DNA of 64,000 nucleotides from Maribellus luteus (GCF_003576475.1 NZ_QWGR01000004.1:124001-188000); one strand, 5' to 3'. Positions 1 to 9,835 are shown, counted from the stretch's first letter. A program made the numbers and translations. The notes: a model not told the origin generated them from the letters alone.

Positions 1-1
1 A

Positions 2-2689
2 TTTCCGGTAGCTGGCGAAACAGTAAAAATAATTTTTGATGCTACACAGGGAACCGCCGGATTACAAGACTATTCAGGCGATATATACGCACACACCGGC
101 GTTATTACCGACCAAAGTACGTCCGGATCAGATTGGAAATATGTAATAGCCGATTGGAATGTAAATACCGATAAAGCAAAGCTAACACGCATTTCAACAA
201 ATATTTATGAGCTTGAAATCACTCCGGATATTGCCTCTTTTTACGGAGTCCCTCCTTCCGAAAAAATTGAGCAAATGGCCTTTGTTTTCCGTAGTGCCGA
301 TGGCAGTCGCGAAGGAAAAGCAAGCGGAGGCACCGATATTTTCGTTGATGTTTATGAACCCGGATTAGTGGTTGAAATTACCCAACCGGCAGACAACCAG
401 ATACTGCAGAAAAGTCAAGCGGTAAACATTTCGGCAAGCTCTTCTATCGAGGCAGATCTCAAACTTTATTTAAACGAAAGTCTTATCGCAGAAAACACCG
501 GAAATACAATTTCAACAAACTACACTTTTACAGAAGGGGGCAGCAACTGGCTTATAGCCGAAGCAAGCGCAGCCGGCACCACACTTCGCGACTCTGTTTC
601 TGTTTTTGTGCGTGAAGAGGTGATTACAGAAACAAAACCGTCCAGCTACAAAACCGGAATCAACTACCCCTTAGATAATTCAGCAGCCCTTGTTTTATGG
701 GCTCCGCAAAAAGAATTTGTATATGTCCTTGGTGATTTCAACAACTGGGAAGTCGGAGAAAACTTCCAAATGAAAAAAGACGGCGATTATTTCTGGCTCG
801 ATATCCCAAATCTGGAAAAAGGCAAGGAATATGCGTTTCAGTACTTGATTGACGGCAAGCTAAAAATTGCCGATCCTTATGCAGAAAAAGTACTCGACCC
901 GTGGAATGATTCTTTTATAAGTGATGCTACCTATCCCAATCTAAAAGCCTATCCCGAAGGCAAAACAGATGGTATTGTTGCTGTGCTGCAACCCGGCCAG
1001 GATGAATATCAGTGGGAAATAAACGACTTTCAAACTCCGGCAAAAGAAAAAATGGTGATTTACGAATTGCTAATCCGTGATTTTACGGAAGAGCATACCT
1101 ACACGTCGGTGATTGAAAAACTGGACTACCTGGAAGATCTTCGGGTGAATGTACTGGAATTAATGCCGGTAAACGAATTTGAAGGAAACAACAGCTGGGG
1201 TTACAACCCGTCGTTTTATTTTGCCCCCGACAAATATTACGGCCTAAAAAACGAACTGAAAAGGCTGATTGATGAATGCCACAAACGCGGGATTGCTGTG
1301 GTAATCGACATGGTGCTGAACCACAGCTACGGTCAAAGCCCCTTCGCTCAAATGTACATGGACAACTGGACCATTACCGAAGACAATCCCTGGTACAACA
1401 TTTCATCGCCCAATTCCACTTATTCGTGGGGTTACGATTTTAACCACGAATCGCAAGCTACACAAGAGTTGGTCGACAGCGTAAACAGCTTTTGGATCAG
1501 CGAGTACAAAGTGGATGGTTTCCGCTTCGATTTTACCAAAGGATTTACCCAGAAAACAGGCGACGGCTGGGCTTACGATGCCTCCCGTATTGCTATATTG
1601 AAACGCATGGCCGATCAAATTTGGGCACGCGATCCCGACAACCTCATCATTCTCGAGCACCTGACCGATAATTCAGAAGAAAAAGAGCTGGCCAACTATG
1701 GTCTAATGCTCTGGGGAAATATGAACAATAATTACGGAGAAGCCGCCATGGGTTTCAATGAAAGTTCAAAATCGGATTTAAGCTGGGCTGTGTACACCAA
1801 CCGTGGCTGGAGCCAACCAAACCTGGTTACTTATATGGAAAGCCACGACGAAGAGCGGCTTGCCTACAGATGCCTGAATTACGGGAATTCTGACGCGAAT
1901 TACGATACTAAAACGCTTTCGGTGGCACTCGACCGCCTCGAACTAAGTAGCCTGTTTTTTCTTCCACTTCCGGGTCCTAAAATGATCTGGCAGTTTGGAG
2001 AGCGCGGTTATGATTTATCCATTAACCGTTGCGAAAACGGAACCATTAGCAACGACTGCCGAACCGCACCGAAACCACCCTATTGGAATTACCTTGACAA
2101 TAGCGATCGCACGGATCTTTTCGAGGTAATGGCCAAATTAAACGAGCTTAAGCAAAAGTATGAGGAATTTTCTCCTGAAAGTTATTCATACAGCCTCAGC
2201 AATGCCATAAAATGGTACTCGCTAAGCAACAATGGAAACCATGTTCTGGCTGTAGGAAACTTTGATGTAAAACTAAATACTCCTACTATTTCTTTCCCGC
2301 AAAACGGAAAATGGTACGAGTTTTTTACTAGTGATTCTTTAAATATAACGAGTACCAACCGTACCCTCATTCTGCAGCCCGGAGAATACCGGCTCTATTC
2401 GACCCGAAAATTTGCAGAGCCGCACATAACTACCGATGTAGACGATATTCAGTCGCCGGAATACCAGCTGAATGTCTACCCAAATCCGGTACAAAGCACG
2501 CTTTTTGTTTCGGCTGAGAAATGGATCGATCAGGTAGAGATTTATTCGCTCACCGGAAAACTGATGAGCAGAAACACCGCCCGAAGCAAAGAAAAGCAAT
2601 TGAGCGTGGAGGGCTTTTCGCCGGGCATCTATCTTTTAAGGGTTATTCTGGACGGCGAGCTTGTTTCACGAAAAATTGTTGTTCAGTAA
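2..2689 (+). CDS. secreted GH13 alpha-amylase family glycosidase with CBM48-like and T9SS sorting domains (5' partial)
   Basis: The frame is open from base 2 without a stop, so the true start lies upstream of the window. The first in-frame ATG, at 275, is probably internal. The order is an N-terminal beta-rich region, a CBM48/E-set-like domain (about 650-930), a GH13 barrel (about 1020-2150), a beta domain, and a C-terminal sorting tail that begins YPNPVQS and ends in GIYLLRV plus basic residues. All four GH13 signatures are intact: DMVLNH (1307-1324), the nucleophile Asp in GFRFDF (1529-1531), the acid/base Glu in ILEH (1655-1657) and the HD pair in ESHDEE (1844-1849). The protein should hydrolyse or rearrange alpha-glucans at the cell surface or outside the cell after export by the T9SS. 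The exact substrate (starch, pullulan or glycogen) cannot be read from the sequence. Confidence 0.93.
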   Translation, partial: FPVAGETVKIIFDATQGTAGLQDYSGDIYAHTGVITDQSTSGSDWKYVIADWNVNTDKAKLTRISTNIYELEITPDIASFYGVPPSEKIEQMAFVFRSADGSREGKASGGTDIFVDVYEPGLVVEITQPADNQILQKSQAVNISASSSIEADLKLYLNESLIAENTGNTISTNYTFTEGGSNWLIAEASAAGTTLRDSVSVFVREEVITETKPSSYKTGINYPLDNSAALVLWAPQKEFVYVLGDFNNWEVGENFQMKKDGDYFWLDIPNLEKGKEYAFQYLIDGKLKIADPYAEKVLDPWNDSFISDATYPNLKAYPEGKTDGIVAVLQPGQDEYQWEINDFQTPAKEKMVIYELLIRDFTEEHTYTSVIEKLDYLEDLRVNVLELMPVNEFEGNNSWGYNPSFYFAPDKYYGLKNELKRLIDECHKRGIAVVIDMVLNHSYGQSPFAQMYMDNWTITEDNPWYNISSPNSTYSWGYDFNHESQATQELVDSVNSFWISEYKVDGFRFDFTKGFTQKTGDGWAYDASRIAILKRMADQIWARDPDNLIILEHLTDNSEEKELANYGLMLWGNMNNNYGEAAMGFNESSKSDLSWAVYTNRGWSQPNLVTYMESHDEERLAYRCLNYGNSDANYDTKTLSVALDRLELSSLFFLPLPGPKMIWQFGERGYDLSINRCENGTISNDCRTAPKPPYWNYLDNSDRTDLFEVMAKLNELKQKYEEFSPESYSYSLSNAIKWYSLSNNGNHVLAVGNFDVKLNTPTISFPQNGKWYEFFTSDSLNITSTNRTLILQPGEYRLYSTRKFAEPHITTDVDDIQSPEYQLNVYPNPVQSTLFVSAEKWIDQVEIYSLTGKLMSRNTARSKEKQLSVEGFSPGIYLLRVILDGELVSRKIVVQ

Positions 2690-2738
2690 AAAGCAAAAGG
2701 TGCTCTGATCAATAAAAACCAGAGCACCTTTTGCTTTT
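2689..2738. terminator. bidirectional intrinsic terminator
   Basis: A perfect 18-bp inverted repeat (2689-2706 with 2721-2738) encloses a 14-nt loop. It has an A-rich left flank and a T-rich right flank. It lies between the convergent ends of the amylase gene and the DUF4252 gene and can serve both. Confidence 0.9.
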
Positions 2739-2755
2739 TTATTTCTTGTTTTCTG

Positions 2756-3259
2756 CTATTCTTCAGAGAAGCTCTTCCCTGTTTCCTTTAATTCTTCCAG
2801 ATCGTTTACGTTAAAATCGCCGTAAAAAGAAACGATAAAAGAATTGCCTTCCTGATTCTCGTTCCGAATAAAAATATGACACTCTGTGTACTTGCTTTTT
2901 TTGCCTAAAAGCCAGATTTCGGCATTCGAATCATCCCCGTCATCTTCGAAGCGATGATACTTTGACGAAAGCATGGATACTGCCTTGGCAATAAAAGCAT
3001 CTCCGCTCCACTCTCCCTTTTCAGGGTTGTAAGTCATAAAACGCACCTGTGTCAAACTGCCGGTTACATTACTCTCGTCACCGTTATCTCCCAGATCAAT
3101 GTTAAACGCATCGCTAAAATCTTTTGATAAAGTAAAGCTGGTCACCCCATCGGCGTCGGTAAATGCATCGTACATTTTATCAGCCTTGCTTTGGCCCGAA
3201 GTAAACAGCGTGGCCAGCAAGAGTCCGAGAAGAAAAAAAAGTGTAGTTAATGTTTTCAT
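2756..3259 (-). CDS. DUF4252 family secreted protein
   Basis: This is a 167-residue protein with a signal peptide (MKTLTTLFFLLGLLLATLF) followed by ADKMYDAFTDADGVTSFTLS, which resembles the start of the Bacteroidota DUF4252 family. The ATG at 3259 was chosen because it places the signal peptide at the N-terminus; an in-frame start nine residues upstream would bury it. The gene is last in a minus-strand group behind the PspC, PadR and WMMD-repeat genes (gap 92 nt) and ends at the shared terminator. The biochemical role is unknown. The context suggests an envelope-stress or envelope-homeostasis protein, which is inference. Confidence 0.75.
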   Translation of the reverse strand: MKTLTTLFFLLGLLLATLFTSGQSKADKMYDAFTDADGVTSFTLSKDFSDAFNIDLGDNGDESNVTGSLTQVRFMTYNPEKGEWSGDAFIAKAVSMLSSKYHRFEDDGDDSNAEIWLLGKKSKYTECHIFIRNENQEGNSFIVSFYGDFNVNDLEELKETGKSFSEE

Positions 3260-3351
3260 AAGTGTATAATTGTTTAATGATGGCACTTAATGAACCGGGC
3301 CGAAGTCAGCGGTCTGACTTTCGGCATACCGGTTTCTTTTTATAATCGTTC

Positions 3352-4923
3352 TTATTTTGCTTCTTTCAAGGTTAATCCTTCCGGCATCATTTCCCAGTAC
3401 TTCCCAATCATGTCCTTATCCCAGGTATTGGAAGTATTTTCAATGTCGTAGATTATTTCCTGCATTCCTTCTCCCAGGTAAATGGTTTTTCCTTCAGGTA
3501 CTTTCACCGTAATAAAAACTTCCTGGTTTCTCCATTTATCATCTTTGGCAAGGAAAAAGTAAGGATCAAAAACAATGGTCGAGTCGTTCGAATTGAAATG
3601 ATAGATCACCCGCTGGCTGTTTTCTTTGGCTTCGTCTCTCGAACTTCCGCGCGAAACACTTTTCACGGTAACTACAAATTCGTCGGAACTGGAACGAACC
3701 ACATCCAATTCGGGCTCACCCACAAATACTTCTTCGCCATCTACCACATACACATCAAAGCCTTCGATATCTGCATCGAGCTTGGTGTAATCTTCGTACT
3801 TGTTTTCAGCAATGTTGAGATACAATGTCTCGCAAGAGTCGCAATCAATTACCTGGCTTGTTGTTATGGACGAGCGGTCTTTGAAATGTTTTACCTGCGT
3901 GGCCGAGAGTGACAACAGTACGATCAGCGACACAAACCAAACCCCGATCATCGACAACACAATGGCTGCGTTGTTTGACTTATAACGAAACACCAGTTTG
4001 GTTCCGAAGAAAAGAAGGGCCAACAAAGGCAAGCCAATTAAAACCCCTACCAAAACCAACCCAAAAGTAACGGTTCCGGGCTCAACAAAATAGTTCAGAA
4101 TGTCCGGAACATATACTTCAGGACTCCAAATCAAAGGCCAGCTGGATACAAACGAATGACCGATTACCATAGAAGAAATCAATCCGAGCAAACCGAAGAA
4201 TCCGGAAATAATCAGCACTACGCCAAAAATCACCACAAATACTTTCAGTATTACCTTAAATATGTTGTAAACCACGTCGCCGGCACCTTCCACCGATTTT
4301 CTTCCTTTTGAATAGGTGTCCGATTCTTTGAATTTCTGATAGCTTTCTTTTACTTCCTTTACTTCTTCCTTTATCGATTTTTCGATATTTTTCACCGTAG
4401 CTTCCTGTCCGCGCATTTCCAGGCGCTGTGTTGTACTGGAAGCCTTGGGAACTGCAATCCACAAAATAATGTACGCCAGCAATGCAGCGCCGGTAGTAGC
4501 AAAGAAAAGGATGGCAAAAATGATTCGCAGAATAACCGGATCCATATTGAAATAGGCCCCCATACCGCCGCAAACACCTCCAAGTACCCGGTGTTCGGGG
4601 TCGCGATACAGGCGACGTTTCCGCTTGGTTTCCGACACGATGGAATCGTCCTCGCCTTCTTCTTCAGCAAAATCTTCCGGAGTACCCATGGTTTGGATTA
4701 CTTCGTTCACCCAGTCCAGTGTAATTACATTTTTGTCGTTGTCCGATTTGGCACTGAAAATCTCAGCAATACGGGCTTCGATGTCAGAAAGTATCTCTTT
4801 TCCTTCTTCATCGCCTCCAAAATGATTTTTAAGATTGATCAGGTACTTTTGCAGTACTTCGTAAGCATCTTCTTCGATGTGAAAAATAGTCCCGCTTATA
4901 TTGATTGTGAATGTCTTCTTCAT
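3352..4923 (-). CDS. PspC domain-containing membrane protein
   Basis: The protein has 523 residues. The N-terminal ~100 residues are a cytoplasmic region (MKKTFTINISGTIFHIEED) with a helical segment containing EILSDIEARIAEIF. A PspC domain follows at about 105-165 (RRLYRDPEHRVLGGVCGG, then a hydrophobic helix ending in IILWIAVPK). Three or four further membrane helices and a C-terminal beta-rich region complete it. PspC domains in proteobacteria belong to the phage-shock membrane-stress response; in Bacteroidota the combination with a PadR repressor is common. The gene lies 33 nt downstream of the PadR gene and is probably controlled by it. Function in this organism is inferred only from the family. 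Confidence 0.85.
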   Translation of the reverse strand: MKKTFTINISGTIFHIEEDAYEVLQKYLINLKNHFGGDEEGKEILSDIEARIAEIFSAKSDNDKNVITLDWVNEVIQTMGTPEDFAEEEGEDDSIVSETKRKRRLYRDPEHRVLGGVCGGMGAYFNMDPVILRIIFAILFFATTGAALLAYIILWIAVPKASSTTQRLEMRGQEATVKNIEKSIKEEVKEVKESYQKFKESDTYSKGRKSVEGAGDVVYNIFKVILKVFVVIFGVVLIISGFFGLLGLISSMVIGHSFVSSWPLIWSPEVYVPDILNYFVEPGTVTFGLVLVGVLIGLPLLALLFFGTKLVFRYKSNNAAIVLSMIGVWFVSLIVLLSLSATQVKHFKDRSSITTSQVIDCDSCETLYLNIAENKYEDYTKLDADIEGFDVYVVDGEEVFVGEPELDVVRSSSDEFVVTVKSVSRGSSRDEAKENSQRVIYHFNSNDSTIVFDPYFFLAKDDKWRNQEVFITVKVPEGKTIYLGEGMQEIIYDIENTSNTWDKDMIGKYWEMMPEGLTLKEAK

Positions 4924-4956
4924 TTTGTTTTTTGTTTGAAATTATCCGGTAACGAT

Positions 4957-5289
4957 TTAAGCATTCTTGGTTTTTATCATCTCAATGGCATTTACCAACT
5001 CACTCCACGAATCGCCGAGTTCGACCATTAAACTGCGGCCCGAATCGGTTAGTTCATAGTACTTTCGCGGTGGCCCCTGTGTTGACTCTTCCCAGCGATA
5101 TGCCAGTAATCCGGCATTTTTCAAGCGGGTAAGCAGGGGATACAATGTTCCTTCCACTACTATCATTTTGGCTTCCTTCAGTGCCTCAATAATATCGCTG
5201 GCATACAATGGTTTTCCATCAAGAACGAGCAAGATACAGTACTCCAGTACCCCCTTCCTCATCTGTGCTTTTGTGTTTTCTAACTTCAT
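4957..5289 (-). CDS. PadR family transcriptional regulator
   Basis: A 110-residue winged-helix protein with the short PadR layout: MRKGVLEYCILLVLDGKPLYASDI (helices 1-2), then EGTLYPLLTRLKNAGLL (recognition helix) and the wing GPPRKYYELTDSGR. There is no large C-terminal domain, as in the minimal PadR-s2 type. It sits directly upstream of the PspC gene (33 nt) and downstream of the WMMD-repeat gene (62 nt), so it probably represses its own operon. The effector is unknown. Confidence 0.88.
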   Translation of the reverse strand: MKLENTKAQMRKGVLEYCILLVLDGKPLYASDIIEALKEAKMIVVEGTLYPLLTRLKNAGLLAYRWEESTQGPPRKYYELTDSGRSLMVELGDSWSELVNAIEMIKTKNA

Positions 5290-5351
5290 AACGTGTCCCT
5301 CGTTAATTGATCCTTTGTTGTTAATCTCCCTAAGCTCTGTTTATCTGTCTG

Positions 5352-5768
5352 CTAAATATTCCACATTGCATCAGATACCATCCAGTCTTCCAGCTCCAGC
5401 GCCTTCTCGGCAGGTTCAAACAGACTTTCGTCCATCATCCAGGGCTCAATTGTCAGCTCAGTATCGCTTGCTGCTTCAATGTGAAATGCTGCGGTGTTGA
5501 ATTTTGAGTAATCCATCATCCAGCTTTCCAGCTGCAAGGCCGGCTCTGTTTCTATGACAAATTGCGCATTCCCTGTATTTGCACCGGCAGCTTCTACATT
5601 CATTTTACCGGTCTCAGTCAATGCAATGGCAATATCGCCAAAACTACTGTTAGATAATAATCTTTCCCAGAACCCCTGGGCACTTACGGTATAACTAATC
5701 AGCACAAGACTTACTATTACGGCTGCTGATCTTAATACTGCTTTCTGAACATTGTTTTTTGTTTTCAT
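5352..5768 (-). CDS. small secreted or anchored protein with three W-M-M-D repeats
   Basis: The protein has 138 residues. Residues 13-30 form a hydrophobic signal or anchor ending VSAQG. The C-terminal half holds three copies of L-x-[LI]-E-x-W-M-[MV]-[DS]-x-[SA]-x-[FW], centred on Trp83, Trp110 and Trp129; the last copy reaches the C-terminus (LEDWMVSDAMWNI). I do not recognise a named family. It is the first gene of the operon that continues with PadR, PspC and DUF4252 genes, and a TATATTTG promoter box lies 177 nt upstream. The repeated acidic/aromatic motif looks like a short binding module, perhaps for a protein partner such as the PspC protein; that role is inference. Confidence 0.7.
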   Translation of the reverse strand: MKTKNNVQKAVLRSAAVIVSLVLISYTVSAQGFWERLLSNSSFGDIAIALTETGKMNVEAAGANTGNAQFVIETEPALQLESWMMDYSKFNTAAFHIEAASDTELTIEPWMMDESLFEPAEKALELEDWMVSDAMWNI

Positions 5769-6549
5769 GGTGATCTGTTTTTAGTTTTCTGCTTTCTGTT
5801 AATTGTCTTTTGTTTTCATGGCCTGTTTTCAGGCTTTTCTGCTTCTTGTTTTCTGTTGTTAAGACGATGTCTTTTTGTTTCCGTTACACTGTACAAAGAA
5901 CTTTTTTAAAGAAACTACTAAGTTTTACATTGTTATTTGCATTACAAATATATGTATAATTTCTAGTACCATGCAACACATAGTACCATATTTTTTATAA
6001 AATAATTTACATATATTTCATATTAACCTAAATATAAGTAACTTAAGCAACACATAGTTGACAAATAAAATTTGGAAATCTTGAAGTGCCTTTTTTGTAT
6101 TTAACAATAACGCACGGTTTGATCTTTCAAAAACATAAGATAAACAGGGTGCACCCCTGTTGAAAACACCTTTATAACTTGTTAAAAACTATGTTAATTT
6201 TTTTAACAACTATATATGCGTTCATTTGTTTTTAAATACTTTTAATAGCAAATTTATTCGCACAACGGTTGGGCTGAAGGGAAGAAAAACACATTAAATA
6301 ATTTAACTTCTGGTTAATATAAAGTTCACAAAGAAAGGTTTCCTTTACCCTGTTGTTAGAACACTAAATAACAGGAAAGAAGAAGGAATAAAAACGCACT
6401 GTTATCCACATGAATTTTGGTTATTTAGAAATAAAGCAAATACACGATTCGAAAACCCTGCCAAGGCCATTGGCGTACTTCAAACTCAAACACTTTATAA
6501 CCTTATATTGAGAAATATTTAATTCTATAATTATTTAAAATCCAAATCT
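5769..6549. other. 781-bp AT-rich divergent intergenic region
   Basis: No convincing gene is present. The region separates the minus-strand PadR/PspC operon from the plus-strand receptor gene. It holds a minus-strand promoter box (5945-5952), a seven-codon reading frame starting ATG AAA ACA AAA like the downstream gene (5819-5799), a hairpin ACAGGG-TGCAC-CCCTGT (6144-6160), and one exact DnaA-box sequence TTATCCACA (6412-6420). No promoter for the receptor gene could be fixed. Confidence 0.6.
5945..5952 (-). promoter_or_regulatory. Bacteroidota -7 promoter box for the WMMD/PadR/PspC operon
   Basis: On the minus strand the box reads TATATTTG, an exact TAnnTTTG match. A TTG triplet lies 21 nt further upstream, a plausible -33 element. 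The expected leader is about 170 nt. Confidence 0.5.
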
Positions 6550-9500
6550 ATGATTAAAAAAATCAGTTTTTTATTAGTAGCACTCATTCTATTCTCGGCT
6601 ACTATAATGCAAGCACAGGTGACCACATCGAGTATGAGTGGGCGCGTTACTGATGCTGAAGGAACTGTGATAGGTGCGACGGTGATTGCCACACACGCCC
6701 CTTCAGGAACAACTTATGGCACTGTAACCAACGTGGAGGGCCGATTCAACCTAAACGGAATGCGTGTAGGCGGACCTTATACTGTACAAGTTACTTTCAT
6801 TGGATATGGTGCATATACACAAAACAACATTACGTTGAGTTTAGGTGAAAACTATGTAATGAATGTTTTACTCTCTGAAGAAGCTTTATCATTAGATGAA
6901 GTTCTTGTTACGGCAACCCGCACAAAGTTCTCTAATGAGAAAACCGGAGCTGTGACCAACATCACAAACGACCAGATCGAAAATTTGCCTACAGTAAACC
7001 GCAGCATTATGGACATTACCCGTCTTTCTCCTTATGGAGGTGACGACATGAGCTTTGCCGGCACAGATGGTCGTACGGCCAACTTTACAGTAGATGGAGC
7101 TAATTTTAACAATAACTTCGGTTTGAGTGACGCTCTTCCTGGTGGAGGTAACCCCATCTCTATTGAAGCTATTGAAGAATTGCAGGTTGTAATTGCTCCG
7201 TATGATGTGCGTCAAACGAACTTTATTGGTGGTGGCGTAAACGCTATTACAAAGTCTGGTACAAATACCTTCAAAGCCAGTGCTTATACTTATCACAGAA
7301 ATGAAAACATGCGCGGAGATGCTGTCAGAAATCAACAAATCGATGGAGCGCGCGAAAAAGACCGCAATACAACCTACGGTTTCACGATCGGTGGCCCGAT
7401 TATCAAAAACAAATTATTCTTCTTCGTAAACGCTGAAAAGGAGAAGACACCAACAATTGTAAATCGTTGGAGAGCCTCGACTGATGGTGTGGCCGATCCG
7501 GACAATTTTATTTCCCGCACAACAGAAAGCGACCTCAAGACGGTTTCTGACTTTGTAAGAAGTAAATATGGATATGAAACAGGATCTTACACGAATTTCC
7601 CTGCGGATGAAAGCAACAAAAAATTTCTTGCCCGTTTGGATTGGAATATCACCGACAAACATCGTTTAGCATTACGCTATAACTACACTAAGAACGTTTC
7701 GTGGAGATCACCGAACGCTTCTTCTATGGATGCCGGCACTCGTATGTCTGAGGCCAGAATGTCACAGGCCTCCATGTCATATGCCAACTCGATGTATTCG
7801 ATGGACAACCTTGTTCATTCATTCTCTTTTGACTTAAACAGCCGTTTATCGGAAAACATCTCCAACCAATTCCTGGCAACATTCTCTAAACTTGACGATA
7901 TTCGCGGAACAAATTCTGATGCATTTCCTTTTATCGACATTTTGAAAGACGACCAGGCATACCTCTCTTTGGGTTACGAGCTATTTACCTGGAACAACGG
8001 TGTTCACAACAATGTATGGAACATTAAAGATGAAGTGACCTATTATTTAGGTAATCATAAAATTGTTGGCGGTGTTGCTTACGAATACAAAATGGCCGAT
8101 AATGCTTACATGCGTAATGGTACAGGTTACTATCGCTACACAAGCCTTGAAGATTTCTTAAACGAAGAAGCTCCTGAAATTGTAAACCTGACCTATGGCT
8201 ATGACGGAGAAAGCAACCCTGCTGCCCGTGTAACAACAAACAAAATTGGAGCGTATGCTCAGGATGATTGGAGTGTGAACGAAAGATTCAAACTTTCGTA
8301 CGGTCTTCGCCTTGATGCACTTTTCTTTAACAACAGTGATCTGATTACGAACCAGGCAATCAAAGATCTTGATTATTCTGGTCGCAGTATTGATACAGGC
8401 GAGTGGCCTTCTACCAATATCATCTTCTCTCCCCGTGTAGGTTTTGTATGGGATGCTTCCGGCGACAAGAGTTTGAAAGTTCGCGGTGGTACCGGTCTTT
8501 TCTCAGGCAACTTACCGCTTGTATTCTTCACCAATATGCCTACAAACGGCGGAATGGTACAATACCAGGCACAGATAAATGCAAGCAATGCTGCAAAAAA
8601 AGGTTTCACAATGGATGAATTTGCCGGCGGACTTGTAACGGATGCAGACGGCAAGGCCACAATAGCAGCACTGCATGATAGACTGGCAGCCTTAGGTTAT
8701 CCTACAACCATTTCACCTGAAGATGGGACAGTTTCTGGTACTATTGCGGCGGTAGATCCAAATTTCAAAATGCCACAAGTATGGAAAACATCACTCGCTG
8801 TTGATTATGCATTTCCAACATCTTTCCCATTCTCTGCAACAATTGAAGGAATCTACAACAAAACAATCAACGGTGTTTCTATTTCTGACTGGAGTATTCC
8901 AACAGTAGGTGGTTTCGCCCGTTTTAACGGTGTTGACAATCGCCCGATTTATCCTGATGGTTACCGTACCGGCACAAAAGCATTTATATTGGAAAACACA
9001 AGCCGTGGTTACGGTTGGTCTGGCAACATCACCCTTAATGCCCAACCAGCAGAATGGATCAGTTTGATGGCTGCTTACACACATACAGTTGCTAAAGATG
9101 TAACTGGCATGCCGGGATCTAATGCAGAATCTGCATTTACCTACGTTCCTACAGTGGAAGGTCCTAACCACATTAAATTGCACAATTCTCAATACAACAC
9201 ACCCGATCGTCTTGTGGCGTCGATTACTGCCCACGATAAAAGCGGTAACCACTATGGCATTATCTATGAAGGATGGCGCGGTGGAGCTAACGAATCATTT
9301 ATGACCGTTAACGATATCAATGGTGACGGTTATAACTACGATGCAATCTATGTTCCCACAGATGAGGAAGTGGCAAACAACGAATTCCGCTTTGTTTCTG
9401 CAGACGATCAAACTCGTTTTATGGACTACGTACATGCCGATGATTATTTGAAAGATCAACAAGGTAAGTATGCCGAAGCTTATAGCGTTTACTCTCCCTG

Positions 9501-9816
9501 GGTACATCGCGTTGACTTCAGCTACAAACATGATTTTGCTTTCAAAGCAGGTAATAACGGACACAAACTGCAACTTAGCCTGGATATCAAAAACGTGATG
9601 AACTTCTTCAACTCCAATTGGGGCGTAGCTAAATATCTGAACCCGGAAATTGGTTCGGAAGCACGCATCCTCAAATACGAAGGTGTTGATGCTGACGGTG
9701 TGGCTACATTCTCTACACCCGCTTCAATCCATGGCAATACCAAAACATTCACACCAAGCTATACATTGGGTCAAACCTGGTATGCTTCCATTGGTATCAA
9801 GTATATTTTCAACTAA
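6550..9816 (+). CDS. Oar-type TonB-dependent outer-membrane receptor
   Basis: The 1088-residue protein has a signal peptide (MIKKISFLLVALILFSATIMQAQ). Next comes a carboxypeptidase-like regulatory beta-sandwich (about 28-112: GRVTDAEGTVIGATV ... GRFNLNGM), then a plug with a TonB-box-like stretch (LDEVLVTATR) and PYDVRQTNFIGGGVNAITKSG, then a long beta-barrel ending in WYASIGIKYIFN with a terminal aromatic residue. The plug and barrel resemble Oar-like transporters rather than SusC. It transports an unknown large ligand across the outer membrane using TonB energy. The next gene, 19 nt downstream, encodes a surface-type lipoprotein with OB folds, and a secreted nuclease follows, so a nucleic-acid-derived ligand is a reasonable guess. 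Confidence 0.92.
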   Translation: MIKKISFLLVALILFSATIMQAQVTTSSMSGRVTDAEGTVIGATVIATHAPSGTTYGTVTNVEGRFNLNGMRVGGPYTVQVTFIGYGAYTQNNITLSLGENYVMNVLLSEEALSLDEVLVTATRTKFSNEKTGAVTNITNDQIENLPTVNRSIMDITRLSPYGGDDMSFAGTDGRTANFTVDGANFNNNFGLSDALPGGGNPISIEAIEELQVVIAPYDVRQTNFIGGGVNAITKSGTNTFKASAYTYHRNENMRGDAVRNQQIDGAREKDRNTTYGFTIGGPIIKNKLFFFVNAEKEKTPTIVNRWRASTDGVADPDNFISRTTESDLKTVSDFVRSKYGYETGSYTNFPADESNKKFLARLDWNITDKHRLALRYNYTKNVSWRSPNASSMDAGTRMSEARMSQASMSYANSMYSMDNLVHSFSFDLNSRLSENISNQFLATFSKLDDIRGTNSDAFPFIDILKDDQAYLSLGYELFTWNNGVHNNVWNIKDEVTYYLGNHKIVGGVAYEYKMADNAYMRNGTGYYRYTSLEDFLNEEAPEIVNLTYGYDGESNPAARVTTNKIGAYAQDDWSVNERFKLSYGLRLDALFFNNSDLITNQAIKDLDYSGRSIDTGEWPSTNIIFSPRVGFVWDASGDKSLKVRGGTGLFSGNLPLVFFTNMPTNGGMVQYQAQINASNAAKKGFTMDEFAGGLVTDADGKATIAALHDRLAALGYPTTISPEDGTVSGTIAAVDPNFKMPQVWKTSLAVDYAFPTSFPFSATIEGIYNKTINGVSISDWSIPTVGGFARFNGVDNRPIYPDGYRTGTKAFILENTSRGYGWSGNITLNAQPAEWISLMAAYTHTVAKDVTGMPGSNAESAFTYVPTVEGPNHIKLHNSQYNTPDRLVASITAHDKSGNHYGIIYEGWRGGANESFMTVNDINGDGYNYDAIYVPTDEEVANNEFRFVSADDQTRFMDYVHADDYLKDQQGKYAEAYSVYSPWVHRVDFSYKHDFAFKAGNNGHKLQLSLDIKNVMNFFNSNWGVAKYLNPEIGSEARILKYEGVDADGVATFSTPASIHGNTKTFTPSYTLGQTWYASIGIKYIFN

Positions 9817-9835
9817 TTAAAAAGCTCTGACAATT

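Noticed and set aside
6412-6420. Chromosome origin (oriC) in the 5.8-6.5 kb gap
   Set aside because: Only one exact DnaA box was found. There is no box cluster, no dnaA or dnaN nearby, and the parS sites lie 35-41 kb away.
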